Source of the DNA: an uncultured Bacillota bacterium
Lineage (GTDB): Bacteria > Bacillota_I > Bacilli_A > Culicoidibacterales > ZOR0006
Reading direction: 5' to 3'
DNA length: 64,000 nucleotides
Assembly: GCA_945956935.1 (NCBI GenBank)
Contig: CAMFJD010000008.1
Coordinates: 1-64,000 of the forward strand
Both the position numbers and the translations under genes were made by a program. Under the pieces are notes generated by a model. The model saw nothing but the letters and a program-made list of their open reading frames with translations. It searched no databases and had not been told where the DNA came from. This document shows, one piece after another, positions 9,426 through 17,581 of the stretch (the first letter of the stretch is position 1; every line of letters begins with the position of its first letter).

Positions 9426-9967
9426 GATGGCAGTGTTTGTTGAAATGCAGGATGATTCGCAACTTTTTTGCCAATTATGATAGCGAGTAGTGATTTAATA
9501 ATCGCAAAAAATAAGAATGGCCAGAAACAAGCAATGAGTGCTTGTTCAAAAGATACACCCATGACAATCATAAATTGTCCACTACCAATTAATAGATTTC
9601 CAATAGATACAAGAACAGCAGTACTAAATAAAAGGCTGAACCTATTCGTTTGCTTATATACTAAGCCAAGAATATATACCATGAGCGGAAACGACCATAA
9701 AAATCCACCTGTTGGACCAATTAGTACTTGAGCACCACCGCTCATTTCAGCAAAAACTGGAAGTCCAAGTGCACCCAATAAAATGTATAAGCAGATAACC
9801 AATGTCCCTAAACGTGCACCAGCAATAAAAGCAAGTAAGAGGACAACAAGTGTTTGCAAAGTAAAAGGGACACCACTAGCAAAAGGGATTGAAATTTGCG
9901 ATAAAATTGCAGTGAGTGCGGCTAAAATAGCACAAAATGTTAACTCTTTCGTTGTAAAATGAAACAT
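9422..9967 (-). CDS. bioY: Biotin transporter substrate-binding subunit BioY
   Basis: A 181-aa S-component of an ECF-type biotin transporter with six hydrophobic helices. The family blocks PFTLQTL, AGARLG, LGALGLPVF and GPTGGFLW are all present in order. It works alone at low efficiency or with EcfAA'T, which are not in this window. Its minus-strand promoter is TTGACA-17-TATACT (10000-10028), with a palindrome over the -10, consistent with repression when biotin is plentiful. It is translationally coupled to the DUF1284 gene. Confidence 0.95.
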   Translation of the reverse strand: MFHFTTKELTFCAILAALTAILSQISIPFASGVPFTLQTLVVLLLAFIAGARLGTLVICLYILLGALGLPVFAEMSGGAQVLIGPTGGFLWSFPLMVYILGLVYKQTNRFSLLFSTAVLVSIGNLLIGSGQFMIVMGVSFEQALIACFWPFLFFAIIKSLLAIIIGKKVANHPAFQQTLPS

Positions 9968-9982
9968 AGCAAAAACTCTCCT

Positions 9983-10028
9983 TGTTATAACTTATACAGA
10001 GTATAACGGAAAATACTTTGATTGTCAA
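9983..10028 (-). promoter_or_regulatory. bioY promoter and palindromic operator
   Basis: Minus-strand TTGACA (10023-10028), 17-bp spacer, TATACT (10000-10005). The dyad TTATAC-AGA-GTATAA (9992-10006) covers the -10 and a second short palindrome GTTATAAC lies at 9984-9991. BirA is the expected repressor for bioY, but the match to its usual box is only partial. Confidence 0.5.
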
Positions 10029-10041
10029 AATAAAAAACAAC

Positions 10042-10072
10042 TTGACCTAGAGTTAACTTTAAGGAGTATGAT
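10042..10072 (+). promoter_or_regulatory. MerR-type promoter (19-bp spacer)
   Basis: TTGACC (10042-10047), a 19-bp spacer centred on GTTAAC, then TATGAT (10067-10072). The overlong spacer and dyad are the hallmark of MerR-activated promoters. Two more with the same spacing lie at 12137-12167 and 14311-14341, the last at a merR gene. Confidence 0.7.
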
Positions 10073-10103
10073 TGAATAGTAATGAAAAAAGGAGGATTAT
10101 TTT

Positions 10104-10223
10104 ATGAGTGAACAAGAATTCGGTACATTATATCAGCAGATGAATCAGCAATTTGCTAATCAGGATCCAGAGCTTTTTAAAATTTGGACACAATTTAGTA
10201 TAGAACAAGTACAGCAAGAATAG
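10104..10223 (+). pseudogene. 5' segment of CMD-cupin gene, cut by in-frame TAG
   Basis: A 39-codon reading frame starting at ATG 10104 after AAGGAGGA and ending at TAG 10221-10223. It is in the same frame as the following 10236-11267 gene with only four codons between. Its ending (PELFKIWTQFS) looks like the natural N-terminus of carboxymuconolactone decarboxylase proteins of this type, so the intact gene would run 10104-11267 (387 codons). Either a nonsense mutation, a sequencing error, or an amber codon that is read through or followed by reinitiation. Confidence 0.7.
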
Positions 10224-10235
10224 GAATTAGATGAA

Positions 10236-11267
10236 TTGACGCAAGCAATCACAACAGTCGCATTGCTACTTGGAAGTTACGCAGTTGATGAATTTGAAAA
10301 TGCAAGTGAACGATTACTCATCAAAGGAATAGCACCTGAAGTTATCCAAGAAGTGGTGTATCAAGCGGTACCGTATTTAGGAATAGGACGTGTAAAACCA
10401 TTTTTGCTCGCGCTGCATGCTGTTTTTGAACGACAAAAGATTAATACACCATTAACAACGAGAAATCAAGTGGAGACGCAGACACGTTTTGAAAAGGGAG
10501 TCGAAGCACAGGTAGCAATATTTGGTCCACATATGAAAGAATTTAGTGAAACAGGTCCAAATATAACAAAGCATATTCGCCAATGGTTAGTAAGTAATTG
10601 TTTTGGTGATTATTATACACGACGTGGTCTTGACTATAAACAGCGCGAATTAGTGACACTGTGTTACTTAGCAGCACAAGGGGGATGTGAGCCACAATTG
10701 AAAAGTCATATCCATGCTAATTTAAGACTTGGAAATGATAAAGAATTATTAATTGCTATTTTATCCCAAGCCGTTCCCTATATCGGTTATCCACGTGTTT
10801 TAAATGCGATTGATTGTATTCAATCAGTTGTTGATGAATCAGTTGCAAAGGAGAAACAGATACCTTATTTAAGTGCGTTTCCAATCGGTGAAGCAAATGT
10901 AAAATTTGCTAAATATTTTACAGGTGAAAGTTTTTTACACATGTTATCAATACAGCAAATAACAGTTGCAAATGTGACTTTCGCACCAAAGTGTCGAAAT
11001 TATTGGCATATTCACCATGCTAAAAGCGGAGGTGGACAAATTCTAATTGTGACAGCTGGGGAAGGATATTATCAAGAGTGGGGGAAACCAGTGCGAAAAC
11101 TAGTAGCTGGTGATGTTGTAAATATTCCAGCAGGTGTTAAACATTGGCATGGAGCAAGTGATAGTCAGTGGTTCCAACATCTGGCAATTGAGGTAGCAGG
11201 AGAAGAAACGTCAAATGAGTGGTTTGAAGCGCTTGGTGATGAGGCATATGCGGAACTAACGAAATAA
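10236..11267 (+). CDS. Carboxymuconolactone decarboxylase-like / cupin fusion
   Basis: Two AhpD/CMD-type domains (about 1-70 with AVDEF; about 85-210 with GGCEPQLKSHIHANL) followed by a C-terminal cupin (about 230-330, WHIHHAKSGGG and PAGVKHWHG metal ligands). Such fusions are linked to quinone, carbonyl or peroxide stress, but the reaction is unproven. The reading frame starts at TTG 10236, with AGGA about 10 nt upstream, but this is probably only the residue of a longer gene interrupted by TAG at 10221. It sits behind a MerR-type promoter. A terminator shared with the opposite gene follows. Confidence 0.8.
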   Translation: MTQAITTVALLLGSYAVDEFENASERLLIKGIAPEVIQEVVYQAVPYLGIGRVKPFLLALHAVFERQKINTPLTTRNQVETQTRFEKGVEAQVAIFGPHMKEFSETGPNITKHIRQWLVSNCFGDYYTRRGLDYKQRELVTLCYLAAQGGCEPQLKSHIHANLRLGNDKELLIAILSQAVPYIGYPRVLNAIDCIQSVVDESVAKEKQIPYLSAFPIGEANVKFAKYFTGESFLHMLSIQQITVANVTFAPKCRNYWHIHHAKSGGGQILIVTAGEGYYQEWGKPVRKLVAGDVVNIPAGVKHWHGASDSQWFQHLAIEVAGEETSNEWFEALGDEAYAELTK

Positions 11268-11269
11268 GC

Positions 11270-11355
11270 AAAAGGAGTAGCATCTGATGTGACTCCCAAA
11301 GTTAGACATGAAACGCTAACGACTGGGTGTAATACATATATGCTGCTCCTTTTTA
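11270..11355. terminator. Convergent terminator with nested stem-loop
   Basis: Outer stem of 14 bp with one G-U (11270-11283/11340-11353) serves both converging genes. Inside it is a second hairpin (GTTAG/CTAAC at 11301-11305/11316-11320 plus CCCA/TGGG). The inner sequence resembles the termini of IS3-family elements, possibly a relic; this is only a visual impression. Confidence 0.6.
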
Positions 11356-12042
11356 TTCTTTAATATATACCTGTTTTATACGACGGGCTTCTTCTAAGGC
11401 AATGGAATTATTGAGTTTATACGTAAAGTTTTTTCGATAATTTTGTGCAAAGTACGTTGCAAATAATACATTAAGTAAAAATAAAATCGATTCTTCCGTT
11501 GAAAAATTACTAATTTTCTTGTATAAGCGTTCCCGCGAGGAAATGGTAAATGTCAAAGGAATCATTTGACGCATGTAATTATCTCCAGCACTTGTAATAC
11601 CTATGAGTGAGACACGTTTGCGTTGTAAAAGTGGGATAAGTTGTAGTGGATCACGTCCACCATCATTACCAGAATAGGAAATAAGTAATGCGACATCTTG
11701 TGATTTGAGTGATGAGGCAATAATACCACTTTCTCCAATTGCAATCACTTCAACAATTCGACCGATACTGGCCATTTTTCTTCGAAAGAGTTCTGCAATA
11801 AGATTGTTGGGATTCATCCCAAAAATAACAATTCGCTGTGCGTAGACAAGTTGTTTAACAGCTTGTTGGATAAGATTATCATCGAGTTGATCCGCTGTAT
11901 CTTGTATTGCTTCAATTTGAATTGTTGCCATATTTTGTATAATTGTTTGAACATCATCACCTTCATTGAACGGAATATTTGGATCAATATGTGAGTAGTG
12001 GATTTGTTCATGTGAATCGAGATGATACTGGAAACGGAACAC
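11353..12042 (-). CDS. RpiR-family SIS-domain protein lacking its HTH
   Basis: A 229-aa protein whose middle (about 60-190) is the SIS sugar-phosphate-binding domain of MurR/RpiR regulators (IVIFGMNPNN, LLISYSGNDGGRD, LIGITS). Family members have about 75 extra N-terminal residues forming the HTH_6 DNA-binding domain. Here the reading frame begins at GTG 12042, directly after a TGA. Upstream minus-strand DNA shows a degenerate VERFF-type trace in another frame before running into the aldo/keto reductase promoter. Likely a truncated, non-DNA-binding remnant or an SIS-only ligand-binding protein. Confidence 0.7.
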   Translation of the reverse strand: MFRFQYHLDSHEQIHYSHIDPNIPFNEGDDVQTIIQNMATIQIEAIQDTADQLDDNLIQQAVKQLVYAQRIVIFGMNPNNLIAELFRRKMASIGRIVEVIAIGESGIIASSLKSQDVALLISYSGNDGGRDPLQLIPLLQRKRVSLIGITSAGDNYMRQMIPLTFTISSRERLYKKISNFSTEESILFLLNVLFATYFAQNYRKNFTYKLNNSIALEEARRIKQVYIKE

Positions 12043-12136
12043 TCAAACGTTCGAAGAAAAAATCTTTCTACTGGTATAAACAAGTGATTGCCACAAATGG
12101 AAATGATTTATCAAGTAATAACCTGGAATAAAAGTC

Positions 12137-12167
12137 TTGCTATGGAGTTCACTTTAAGTGTTATACT
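12137..12167 (+). promoter_or_regulatory. MerR-type promoter of the aldo/keto reductase
   Basis: TTGCTA (12137-12142), a 19-bp spacer containing GGAGTTCACTTTAAG, and TATACT (12162-12167). Spacer length and dyad sequence resemble those at 10042-10072. Confidence 0.65.
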
Positions 12168-12199
12168 TAGCATATGTAGGAATAAGGGGGGAATATAAA

Positions 12200-13189
12200 A
12201 TGGAATATGTACAATTAGGACAATCAAATTTACATGTATCCCGTATTTGTATGGGGTGTATGGGATTTGGTGATGCAAATAACGGACAGCATACATGGAC
12301 ACTTGACGAAGCGAAGACACGTGAAATAGTTAAATCAGGTCTATTAGCAGGCATTAATTTTTTTGATACAGCACTCGTGTACCAAAATGGGACAAGTGAG
12401 CAATATTTAGGTCGTGCGCTAAAAGATTTCGCTAAGCGTGAGGACGTAGTTGTCGCGACTAAATTTTTACCACGGACACAGGCGGATATTGAGGCAGGTA
12501 TCAGTGGTCAAGAGCATGTAGAACGTATGTTAAACCAAAGCTTAAGAAATTTACAAATGGAATATGTTGATTTATATATTTATCACATGTGGGATTATCA
12601 CACGCCACTTTATGATATTTTAGAGGGTCTTGCGAATGTGGTGAAACAGGGAAAAGTACGCTATATTGGTATTTCGAATTGTTATGCTTGGCAATTATCA
12701 CAAGCAAATGCAGTTGCTGAGCGAGCAGGATTTCCAACATTTATCTCAATACAGGGACATTACAACTTAATTTTCCGTGAGGAAGAACGAGAAATGGTAC
12801 CATTTTGTAATGAAAATGAGATTGCTTTAACACCATATAGTGCACTTGCTGGCGGGAGATTGTCAAAACAGCCGGAGGAAACATCCAAACGATTAGAAGA
12901 AGACAGCTATGCAAAAGGGAAGTATGATCACATGATAGCATATGATCAAGTAATTATTGAACGCGTAGCAGAGTTAGCGGCGAAATATAACGTTTCAATG
13001 ACAACGATTTCATTGGCGTGGTTATTAACAAAAACGACTGCTCCGGTTGTTGGGATGACGAAAATGAGCCATATTAAAGGAGCAGTTCAAGCAGTTGATA
13101 TCCAATTAACACAAGCTGATATTCAGTATTTAGAATCATGTTATGTTCCGCATCAATTGGTCGGTGTTATGGCGCAAAATAAAAAATGA
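12200..13189 (+). CDS. Aldo/keto reductase
   Basis: A 329-aa NADPH-dependent aldo/keto reductase, (beta/alpha)8 barrel. The catalytic tetrad is visible: Asp in FFDTALVY, Tyr in the same block, Lys in VVATKF and His in YIYHMWDYH. C-terminal cofactor-loop block PVVGMTK. ATG 12200 is preceded by AAGGGGGGAA; the longer frame to 12158 would start inside the promoter. Probably reduces toxic aldehydes or ketones, in keeping with its MerR-type promoter and the neighbouring CMD-cupin and MerR genes. Substrate unknown. Confidence 0.93.
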   Translation: MEYVQLGQSNLHVSRICMGCMGFGDANNGQHTWTLDEAKTREIVKSGLLAGINFFDTALVYQNGTSEQYLGRALKDFAKREDVVVATKFLPRTQADIEAGISGQEHVERMLNQSLRNLQMEYVDLYIYHMWDYHTPLYDILEGLANVVKQGKVRYIGISNCYAWQLSQANAVAERAGFPTFISIQGHYNLIFREEEREMVPFCNENEIALTPYSALAGGRLSKQPEETSKRLEEDSYAKGKYDHMIAYDQVIIERVAELAAKYNVSMTTISLAWLLTKTTAPVVGMTKMSHIKGAVQAVDIQLTQADIQYLESCYVPHQLVGVMAQNKK

Positions 13190-13195
13190 TAACGA

Positions 13196-13236
13196 GAAAA
13201 CCCGAAAGTTTACGCATTCTTTCGGGTTTTCTTTTA
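13196..13236. terminator. Convergent intrinsic terminator
   Basis: Perfect 13-bp stem GAAAACCCGAAAG/CTTTCGGGTTTTC (13196-13208/13219-13231) with T-rich tails on both sides, between the aldo/keto reductase and the phosphatase. Confidence 0.85.
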
Positions 13237-13239
13237 TTT

Positions 13240-13836
13240 TTATACGATTGATAACGATGAAAAATCATGTTGAATTATTTCAATAAATGTAAATTCACCA
13301 TCTTCATATTCATATTTAAGAATACAACAATTTTGGAATTGTCCAGGTAATTCTTCGCGAGTATTGCGTTTGAGGTAAAAGCTGTAGCAAGCACCTGCGT
13401 GGCTGACAGCTAAGACAGTATCGTGATTGTCTTGCTGCATGATTGTTTGCATTGCGGTTTCCATACGTGTTTGGACGGTTTCAAAGTGTTCACCATCATA
13501 GGCGACAAAAAAATCATCAAAGTGTGGGACTCCGGGCTTATGCTTTGGATTTAGTGCTTCACTCTCACCTTCAAATAAACCAAAATCCCATTCTTTTAGT
13601 GCTTTGAGCCTTGTATAGGGTAAATCAGTGATGATTTCCAATGTATCTGATGCACGTTCTTGAGTTGAACAATATGCTGCATCAAAAGAAATCGCTTGTG
13701 TTTCAAAATATTTTTTGGCAATGTGTGCTTGTGCAATCCCAGTTTCAGTGAGTGGTGAATCGCATGAGCCTTGAACTTTTTTCATCATGTTAAAACGTGT
13801 CTGTCCGTGTCTCATTAAATACAATGTTTTTTTCAT
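13240..13836 (-). CDS. Histidine phosphatase family protein
   Basis: A 198-aa member of the phosphoglycerate mutase-like superfamily. N-terminal LMRHGQTRFN carries the catalytic phospho-His and Arg; the second motif VSHAGACYSF supplies the C-terminal His. Start ATG 13836 follows AGGGGG; the frame to 13872 lacks a site. It begins 51 bp after merR and is probably in the same MerR-controlled operon. It could be a sugar-phosphate or nucleotide phosphatase; specificity is not readable. Confidence 0.9.
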   Translation of the reverse strand: MKKTLYLMRHGQTRFNMMKKVQGSCDSPLTETGIAQAHIAKKYFETQAISFDAAYCSTQERASDTLEIITDLPYTRLKALKEWDFGLFEGESEALNPKHKPGVPHFDDFFVAYDGEHFETVQTRMETAMQTIMQQDNHDTVLAVSHAGACYSFYLKRNTREELPGQFQNCCILKYEYEDGEFTFIEIIQHDFSSLSIV

Positions 13837-13886
13837 AGTAAAATCCCCCTTGTGCAAATAGATAAGAATCAACTAGAAATTAGTAA

Positions 13887-14258
13887 TTATTGCGCTATTT
13901 TTTCATGTTGATCGAGTTGTTGTTGATACATAGCAACTTTTTTATCAAGATACGCAAGTGTATGTTGGAGTTGATCCATTTTTTCAACTGTCTGTAGACG
14001 TTGTTTTTCTAATAATTCTAATCTGAGTGGTAATGTTGCTGGACCTTGTTCGTATAACTCAATAAAATGAACTATTGTTTCAAGTTCCATACCTGATCGC
14101 TTCATACAAAAAACAAAATTAAGATGCTCAAGATCTGTTTTTTTAAAGTGGCGAATCCCATTACGTTTTTCAATTGGACCAATGAGACCAATTTTCTCAT
14201 AAAAACGGATCGTATCAGCACTTACCCCAAACTGTTCACTTACTTCTTTAATTTTCAT
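13887..14258 (-). CDS. MerR family transcriptional regulator
   Basis: A 123-aa regulator: winged-HTH (MKIKEVSEQFGVSADTIRFYEKIGLI), then a dimerisation coiled coil (about 75-118). It has a single Cys at residue 51 (FVFCMKRSGM), the position of the conserved Cys in AdhR/NmlR-like aldehyde sensors. Its own promoter on the minus strand has the same 19-bp spacing as those before the CMD-cupin and aldo/keto reductase genes. By inference it is an autoregulating activator responding to reactive carbonyls. Confidence 0.93.
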   Translation of the reverse strand: MKIKEVSEQFGVSADTIRFYEKIGLIGPIEKRNGIRHFKKTDLEHLNFVFCMKRSGMELETIVHFIELYEQGPATLPLRLELLEKQRLQTVEKMDQLQHTLAYLDKKVAMYQQQLDQHEKIAQ

Positions 14259-14310
14259 TAATTGGCACTCCTTACAATTTACTTATTATTTCATTTGATT
14301 CTATACCTCT

Positions 14311-14341
14311 ATTGTAAACCTTAGACATGGCTCTAAGTCAA
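14311..14341 (-). promoter_or_regulatory. MerR-type autoregulatory promoter
   Basis: On the minus strand TTGACT (14336-14341), 19-bp spacer with the dyad CTTAGAG...TCTAAGG, then TACAAT (14311-14316), 53 bp before the merR start. Confidence 0.65.
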
Positions 14342-14469
14342 GGGAAATCAATAAAAGAAATATGGAAAAAATTGATTTGATAGGTGAACAAGTAACTAAA
14401 AGAAGCGACTATATGTTTGAAGGTAATTGATCATTATTATATAGGTGTGAGGGATGAGTCGTGAGATGT

Positions 14470-14958
14470 TCACATTATATGAAGATTTGTTATAAAAGAT
14501 ACAAGTGCTAGTATTTCTTTTGTGAGTTGAGCAATTAAATACTCACTATCGGACAAATCGATATCTTTGTTTAAACGTACTTTGAAAATATAGTCAACGG
14601 TGGAAGGATGTGGATTTAATATGTATGGGATTGATTTATCAATAAAATAATCATGATACAGGCACTGGATTTTACGATTATATCCTGAAATCCATATTTC
14701 AAAACGAAAATCAGCATGCACAAATACAACTTGAAGTTTCACACCTATGCTGTTTAATTCTGGTGATAGCAGTTGAAAGTATGAAAAGTCCATACGATTT
14801 TCAATGATGTTCCCAGAAAAAGAAAAATTTACGAGTGTGTGTGCTAGTTGTCTACGTATAAATCGAAAGAGTGTCATAAATTCTTGATAGTCTTGTTGTA
14901 GATTAGTTGTTTCGAGTAGGTATTTATATTCGTTTAATTTTTGTACGTCGAATTTCAT
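14470..14958 (-). CDS. DUF7000-like hypothetical protein
   Basis: A 162-aa soluble protein with the block FSFSGN...MDFSYFQLLS and a later FEIWISGYNRKIQ. These resemble the uncharacterised DUF7000 family of Bacillota, but I cannot confirm it. ATG 14958 follows GAGGAGAGGA; the upstream frame to 14988 begins before that site. No signal peptide or membrane segment. It stands alone; function unknown. Confidence 0.65.
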   Translation of the reverse strand: MKFDVQKLNEYKYLLETTNLQQDYQEFMTLFRFIRRQLAHTLVNFSFSGNIIENRMDFSYFQLLSPELNSIGVKLQVVFVHADFRFEIWISGYNRKIQCLYHDYFIDKSIPYILNPHPSTVDYIFKVRLNKDIDLSDSEYLIAQLTKEILALVSFITNLHIM

Positions 14959-15055
14959 CGGAATCCTCTCCTCTGTAAAGTTGTTCAAGTAATGTCAGTA
15001 TACTTAGAGTACAGAGGAAAGAAAAGGACTATTACAAGTAATAGTACGTGAAAAT

Positions 15056-15114
15056 TTGACAATTCTTTGTAGTCTATATTATAATATCAAATGATAATAG
15101 TCTAATTAGACTAC
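15056..15114 (+). promoter_or_regulatory. Promoter with PadR-type operator
   Basis: TTGACA (15056-15061), 18-bp spacer, TATAAT (15080-15085). A perfect 16-bp palindrome TAGTCTAATTAGACTA (15098-15113) lies just downstream and an extra half-site GTAGTCTA (15069-15076) lies within the spacer. The PadR protein encoded second in this operon is the likely ligand. Confidence 0.7.
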
Positions 15115-15138
15115 AAGGAAGAAAGAGGAGTGAGAGTA

Positions 15139-15993
15139 ATGATACAATCAGTATTAATGCTAGGACAGTCAAATATGGCTGGAAGAGGATTTTTGGATGA
15201 AGTACCGATGATTATCAACGAGAGAATTCAAATGTTACGTAATGGACGATGGCAAATGATGATGGAACCAGTGAACTATGATCGACCTGTTGCAGGAGTA
15301 GGGTTAACGGGCTCGTTTGCACAACAGTGGTGTCAAACAAATGATACGGGAAGTATTGGGTTGATTCCATGCGCGGAAGGCGGGAGCACTATTGATGAAT
15401 GGGCACCTGATGGTATATTATTTCGACATGCGGTTATTCAAGCAAAATTTGCAATGGAAACTAGTGAGTTAACAGCAATTTTGTGGCATCAAGGAGAGAG
15501 TGATAGTTACAATGGGAAGTATATTGACTACTACGAAAAATTACATGTAATTATAGAGACATTGAAAAAAGAATTACATCTCGGCGATATTCCTATAATT
15601 ATTGGTGGATTACCTGATTTTCTTGGAAAAACAGGTTTTGGACAAAATTGTGTTGAGTATCAGCAAATCAATGAAGTGTTAGTAAAATTCGCCAAAGAAC
15701 AAGAAAATTGTTATTTTGTTACAGCAGTAGGATTAACGGCGAATCCTGATGGTATCCATATCAATGCGACTTCTCAGCGAAAGTTTGGTTTGCGTTATTT
15801 TGAGGCATTTGATAAAAAACGTCATGTTCTGAATCCACTCAAAGATGAGGATACTTTGATACAGATGTTGATGGATAGGACACAAACAGAAAATGAACGC
15901 ATGTATAGCATTAGCATGGAGTTTGCGCTTGGAAGTATCACATATGAAGATTTTGTAACTAAAGCTACATTGATTCATCAGACAAATGAATGA
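15139..15993 (+). CDS. SGNH-type carbohydrate esterase (sialate O-acetylesterase-like)
   Basis: A 284-aa hydrolase of the CE6/DUF303 type. Visible blocks: GQSNMAGRG (nucleophile Ser, about 12-20), CAEGGSTIDEW, WHQGESD and DGIHIN (catalytic Asp-His). It probably removes acetyl groups from sugars. It is cytoplasmic since there is no signal peptide, so the substrate is likely imported. ATG 15139 follows AGAGGAG; the GTG at 15130 is too close to that site. First gene of a pair with a PadR regulator, under a palindromic operator. Confidence 0.88.
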   Translation: MIQSVLMLGQSNMAGRGFLDEVPMIINERIQMLRNGRWQMMMEPVNYDRPVAGVGLTGSFAQQWCQTNDTGSIGLIPCAEGGSTIDEWAPDGILFRHAVIQAKFAMETSELTAILWHQGESDSYNGKYIDYYEKLHVIIETLKKELHLGDIPIIIGGLPDFLGKTGFGQNCVEYQQINEVLVKFAKEQENCYFVTAVGLTANPDGIHINATSQRKFGLRYFEAFDKKRHVLNPLKDEDTLIQMLMDRTQTENERMYSISMEFALGSITYEDFVTKATLIHQTNE

Positions 15994-16022
15994 AAAATAC
16001 ACACAGAGAGTGAGAGGAATAA

Positions 16023-16538
16023 ATGATTCCGTTACTTATTTTAGGGTTAATACAGGAAAATCCTGGTGCACACGGATACGAACTTTTATCACTAATGGAA
16101 CAACGCCATTATACATATATCGTAAATTTTACAAAAGGATCATTTTACTATAATATTCAAAAGCTAGAAGAAAAAGGATATATTCAAAGAATTCACAGAG
16201 TAGAAAGTGTGAGAGAGACACAAAATTATGTTATTACTGAGTCAGGAAGACAAGAATTCGCAAAACTTATGGATAGCTATGGTTCTAAAACAGAATATAT
16301 TAATTTACCGTTTTATGGGCCGATGTTATTTTTTGATGATTATCCACAAGCAGACCTAGTGAGAATACTTGAGCGGCAAATCGGGCAAACAAAAGAGCGT
16401 ATTATGTTATTAGAACAATCAATCGAGCATAATACTGATGTATCACGGTATTTTAAATTGATGATGGAAAATTCACTGGCACACCATAAAGTAAATCTTG
16501 AGTGGTTTGAAAAATTGGTAAAAGAATTATGTGAATGA
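16023..16538 (+). CDS. PadR family transcriptional regulator
   Basis: A 171-aa PadR repressor: N-terminal winged helix (LLILGLIQENPGAHGYELLSLM...), the beta-wing YVITESGRQEF, then a C-terminal helical dimerisation region with a Vir-like helix pair. It lies 29 bp after the esterase gene. It likely represses both genes through the 16-bp palindrome at 15098-15113; the inducer is unknown. Confidence 0.92.
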   Translation: MIPLLILGLIQENPGAHGYELLSLMEQRHYTYIVNFTKGSFYYNIQKLEEKGYIQRIHRVESVRETQNYVITESGRQEFAKLMDSYGSKTEYINLPFYGPMLFFDDYPQADLVRILERQIGQTKERIMLLEQSIEHNTDVSRYFKLMMENSLAHHKVNLEWFEKLVKELCE

Positions 16539-16628
16539 GAATTAATAAGTGATGAGTACAATGATGAATTGACAGTATAGTCAAATCCGCGTAATCCACG
16601 GAGGGTACTTGCTAGAAGAGTACAAAAT

Positions 16629-16665
16629 AAAAAGTGATGCGAATGAAGCATCACTTTTTATTTAG
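16629..16665. terminator. Convergent intrinsic terminator
   Basis: 12-bp stem AAAAAGTGATGC/GCATCACTTTTT (16629-16640/16648-16659), T-rich on both sides, between padR and the peroxiredoxin gene. Confidence 0.85.
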
Positions 16666-17303
16666 TCTTGATCTACTTGATGATAACTTGCAAAAACTTC
16701 GTCAATGTCAGCACGTTTTGTATAGTCAGCATCAACATGAGCAAAGACAATTTTACCACTAGAATCGATGACGAAAGTTGCCGGAATCGGTAATCTATTT
16801 TCATCATTTCCTTGTGATTTTTGTAAGTCAATGCCAAATTGCTCATAGATACGTGAGGTATTTTCACCTAATGTGAAAACAAGTTTTAATTTTTCGGCAA
16901 ATTGATTGTTTTCATCGGTTAAAACAGTAAAGCCAAGATTATCAATGTGTATTCCTTGGTCAGCTTTTTCAGGTGAAATAGCAAACAGAGGAATATCGGG
17001 CTGTTGTTGTAACTGCTGGTTGTATGCTTGTAATTCTAAATTGCAATATGGGCACCAAGCACCACGATAGAACTTAATAATTGCGGGTTTTCCCTGTATG
17101 AGTTTGTAGAGTGATACAGGCTCTTGTAAGTGATTGAGTAGCTGAGCATCTGGCAAGTAATCCCCAATAGTATATGAAGAAGACTCAATACCAGATGCTC
17201 GTAAATCCTGTGTATCAGCGTCTAATTCAACAAGTAATGGTGTAGCGATTTGTGATTCAACACTCGCTTTATGTTTGTCTAATTGTACTTGTAATTTTTC
17301 CAT
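16662..17303 (-). CDS. AhpC/TSA family peroxiredoxin-like protein
   Basis: A 213-aa thioredoxin-fold protein with the peroxiredoxin block FYRGAWCPYC, in which the first Cys is the peroxidatic candidate and a CxxC is formed. A helical N-terminal extension of about 55 residues precedes the fold, as in the peroxiredoxin-like family. Start ATG 17303 follows AAGGGGGAT. Likely reduces peroxides in the cytoplasm with thioredoxin or another donor. Monocistronic. Confidence 0.9.
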   Translation of the reverse strand: MEKLQVQLDKHKASVESQIATPLLVELDADTQDLRASGIESSSYTIGDYLPDAQLLNHLQEPVSLYKLIQGKPAIIKFYRGAWCPYCNLELQAYNQQLQQQPDIPLFAISPEKADQGIHIDNLGFTVLTDENNQFAEKLKLVFTLGENTSRIYEQFGIDLQKSQGNDENRLPIPATFVIDSSGKIVFAHVDADYTKRADIDEVFASYHQVDQD

Positions 17304-17581
17304 TATAAATCCCCCTTTGATGGAAAAGATAAATTTCATATGCTGCGGAAATGAAATTTGTAGGACATATCAACTTGGTATTTTTGATAATATCTACAAT
17401 TTCATCATACTAGATGAAGCACAAAGAAACAAAGGGAATGCTTTATGAAAACCAAACGTAAATAAATATGAGTTGAATAGAAATTTTTTTACGGGAGTCA
17501 GTCCATTAAAAAAACGAAAAATTAATAATTTTCGTCTTATGTGATATGTAGAGAGTAAAATGAATAGTTTGAAACAGAGGG

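Noticed and set aside
10221-10223. Stop-codon reassignment of TAG
   Set aside because: TAG ends several intact genes here (for example 18671-18673), so the code is standard.
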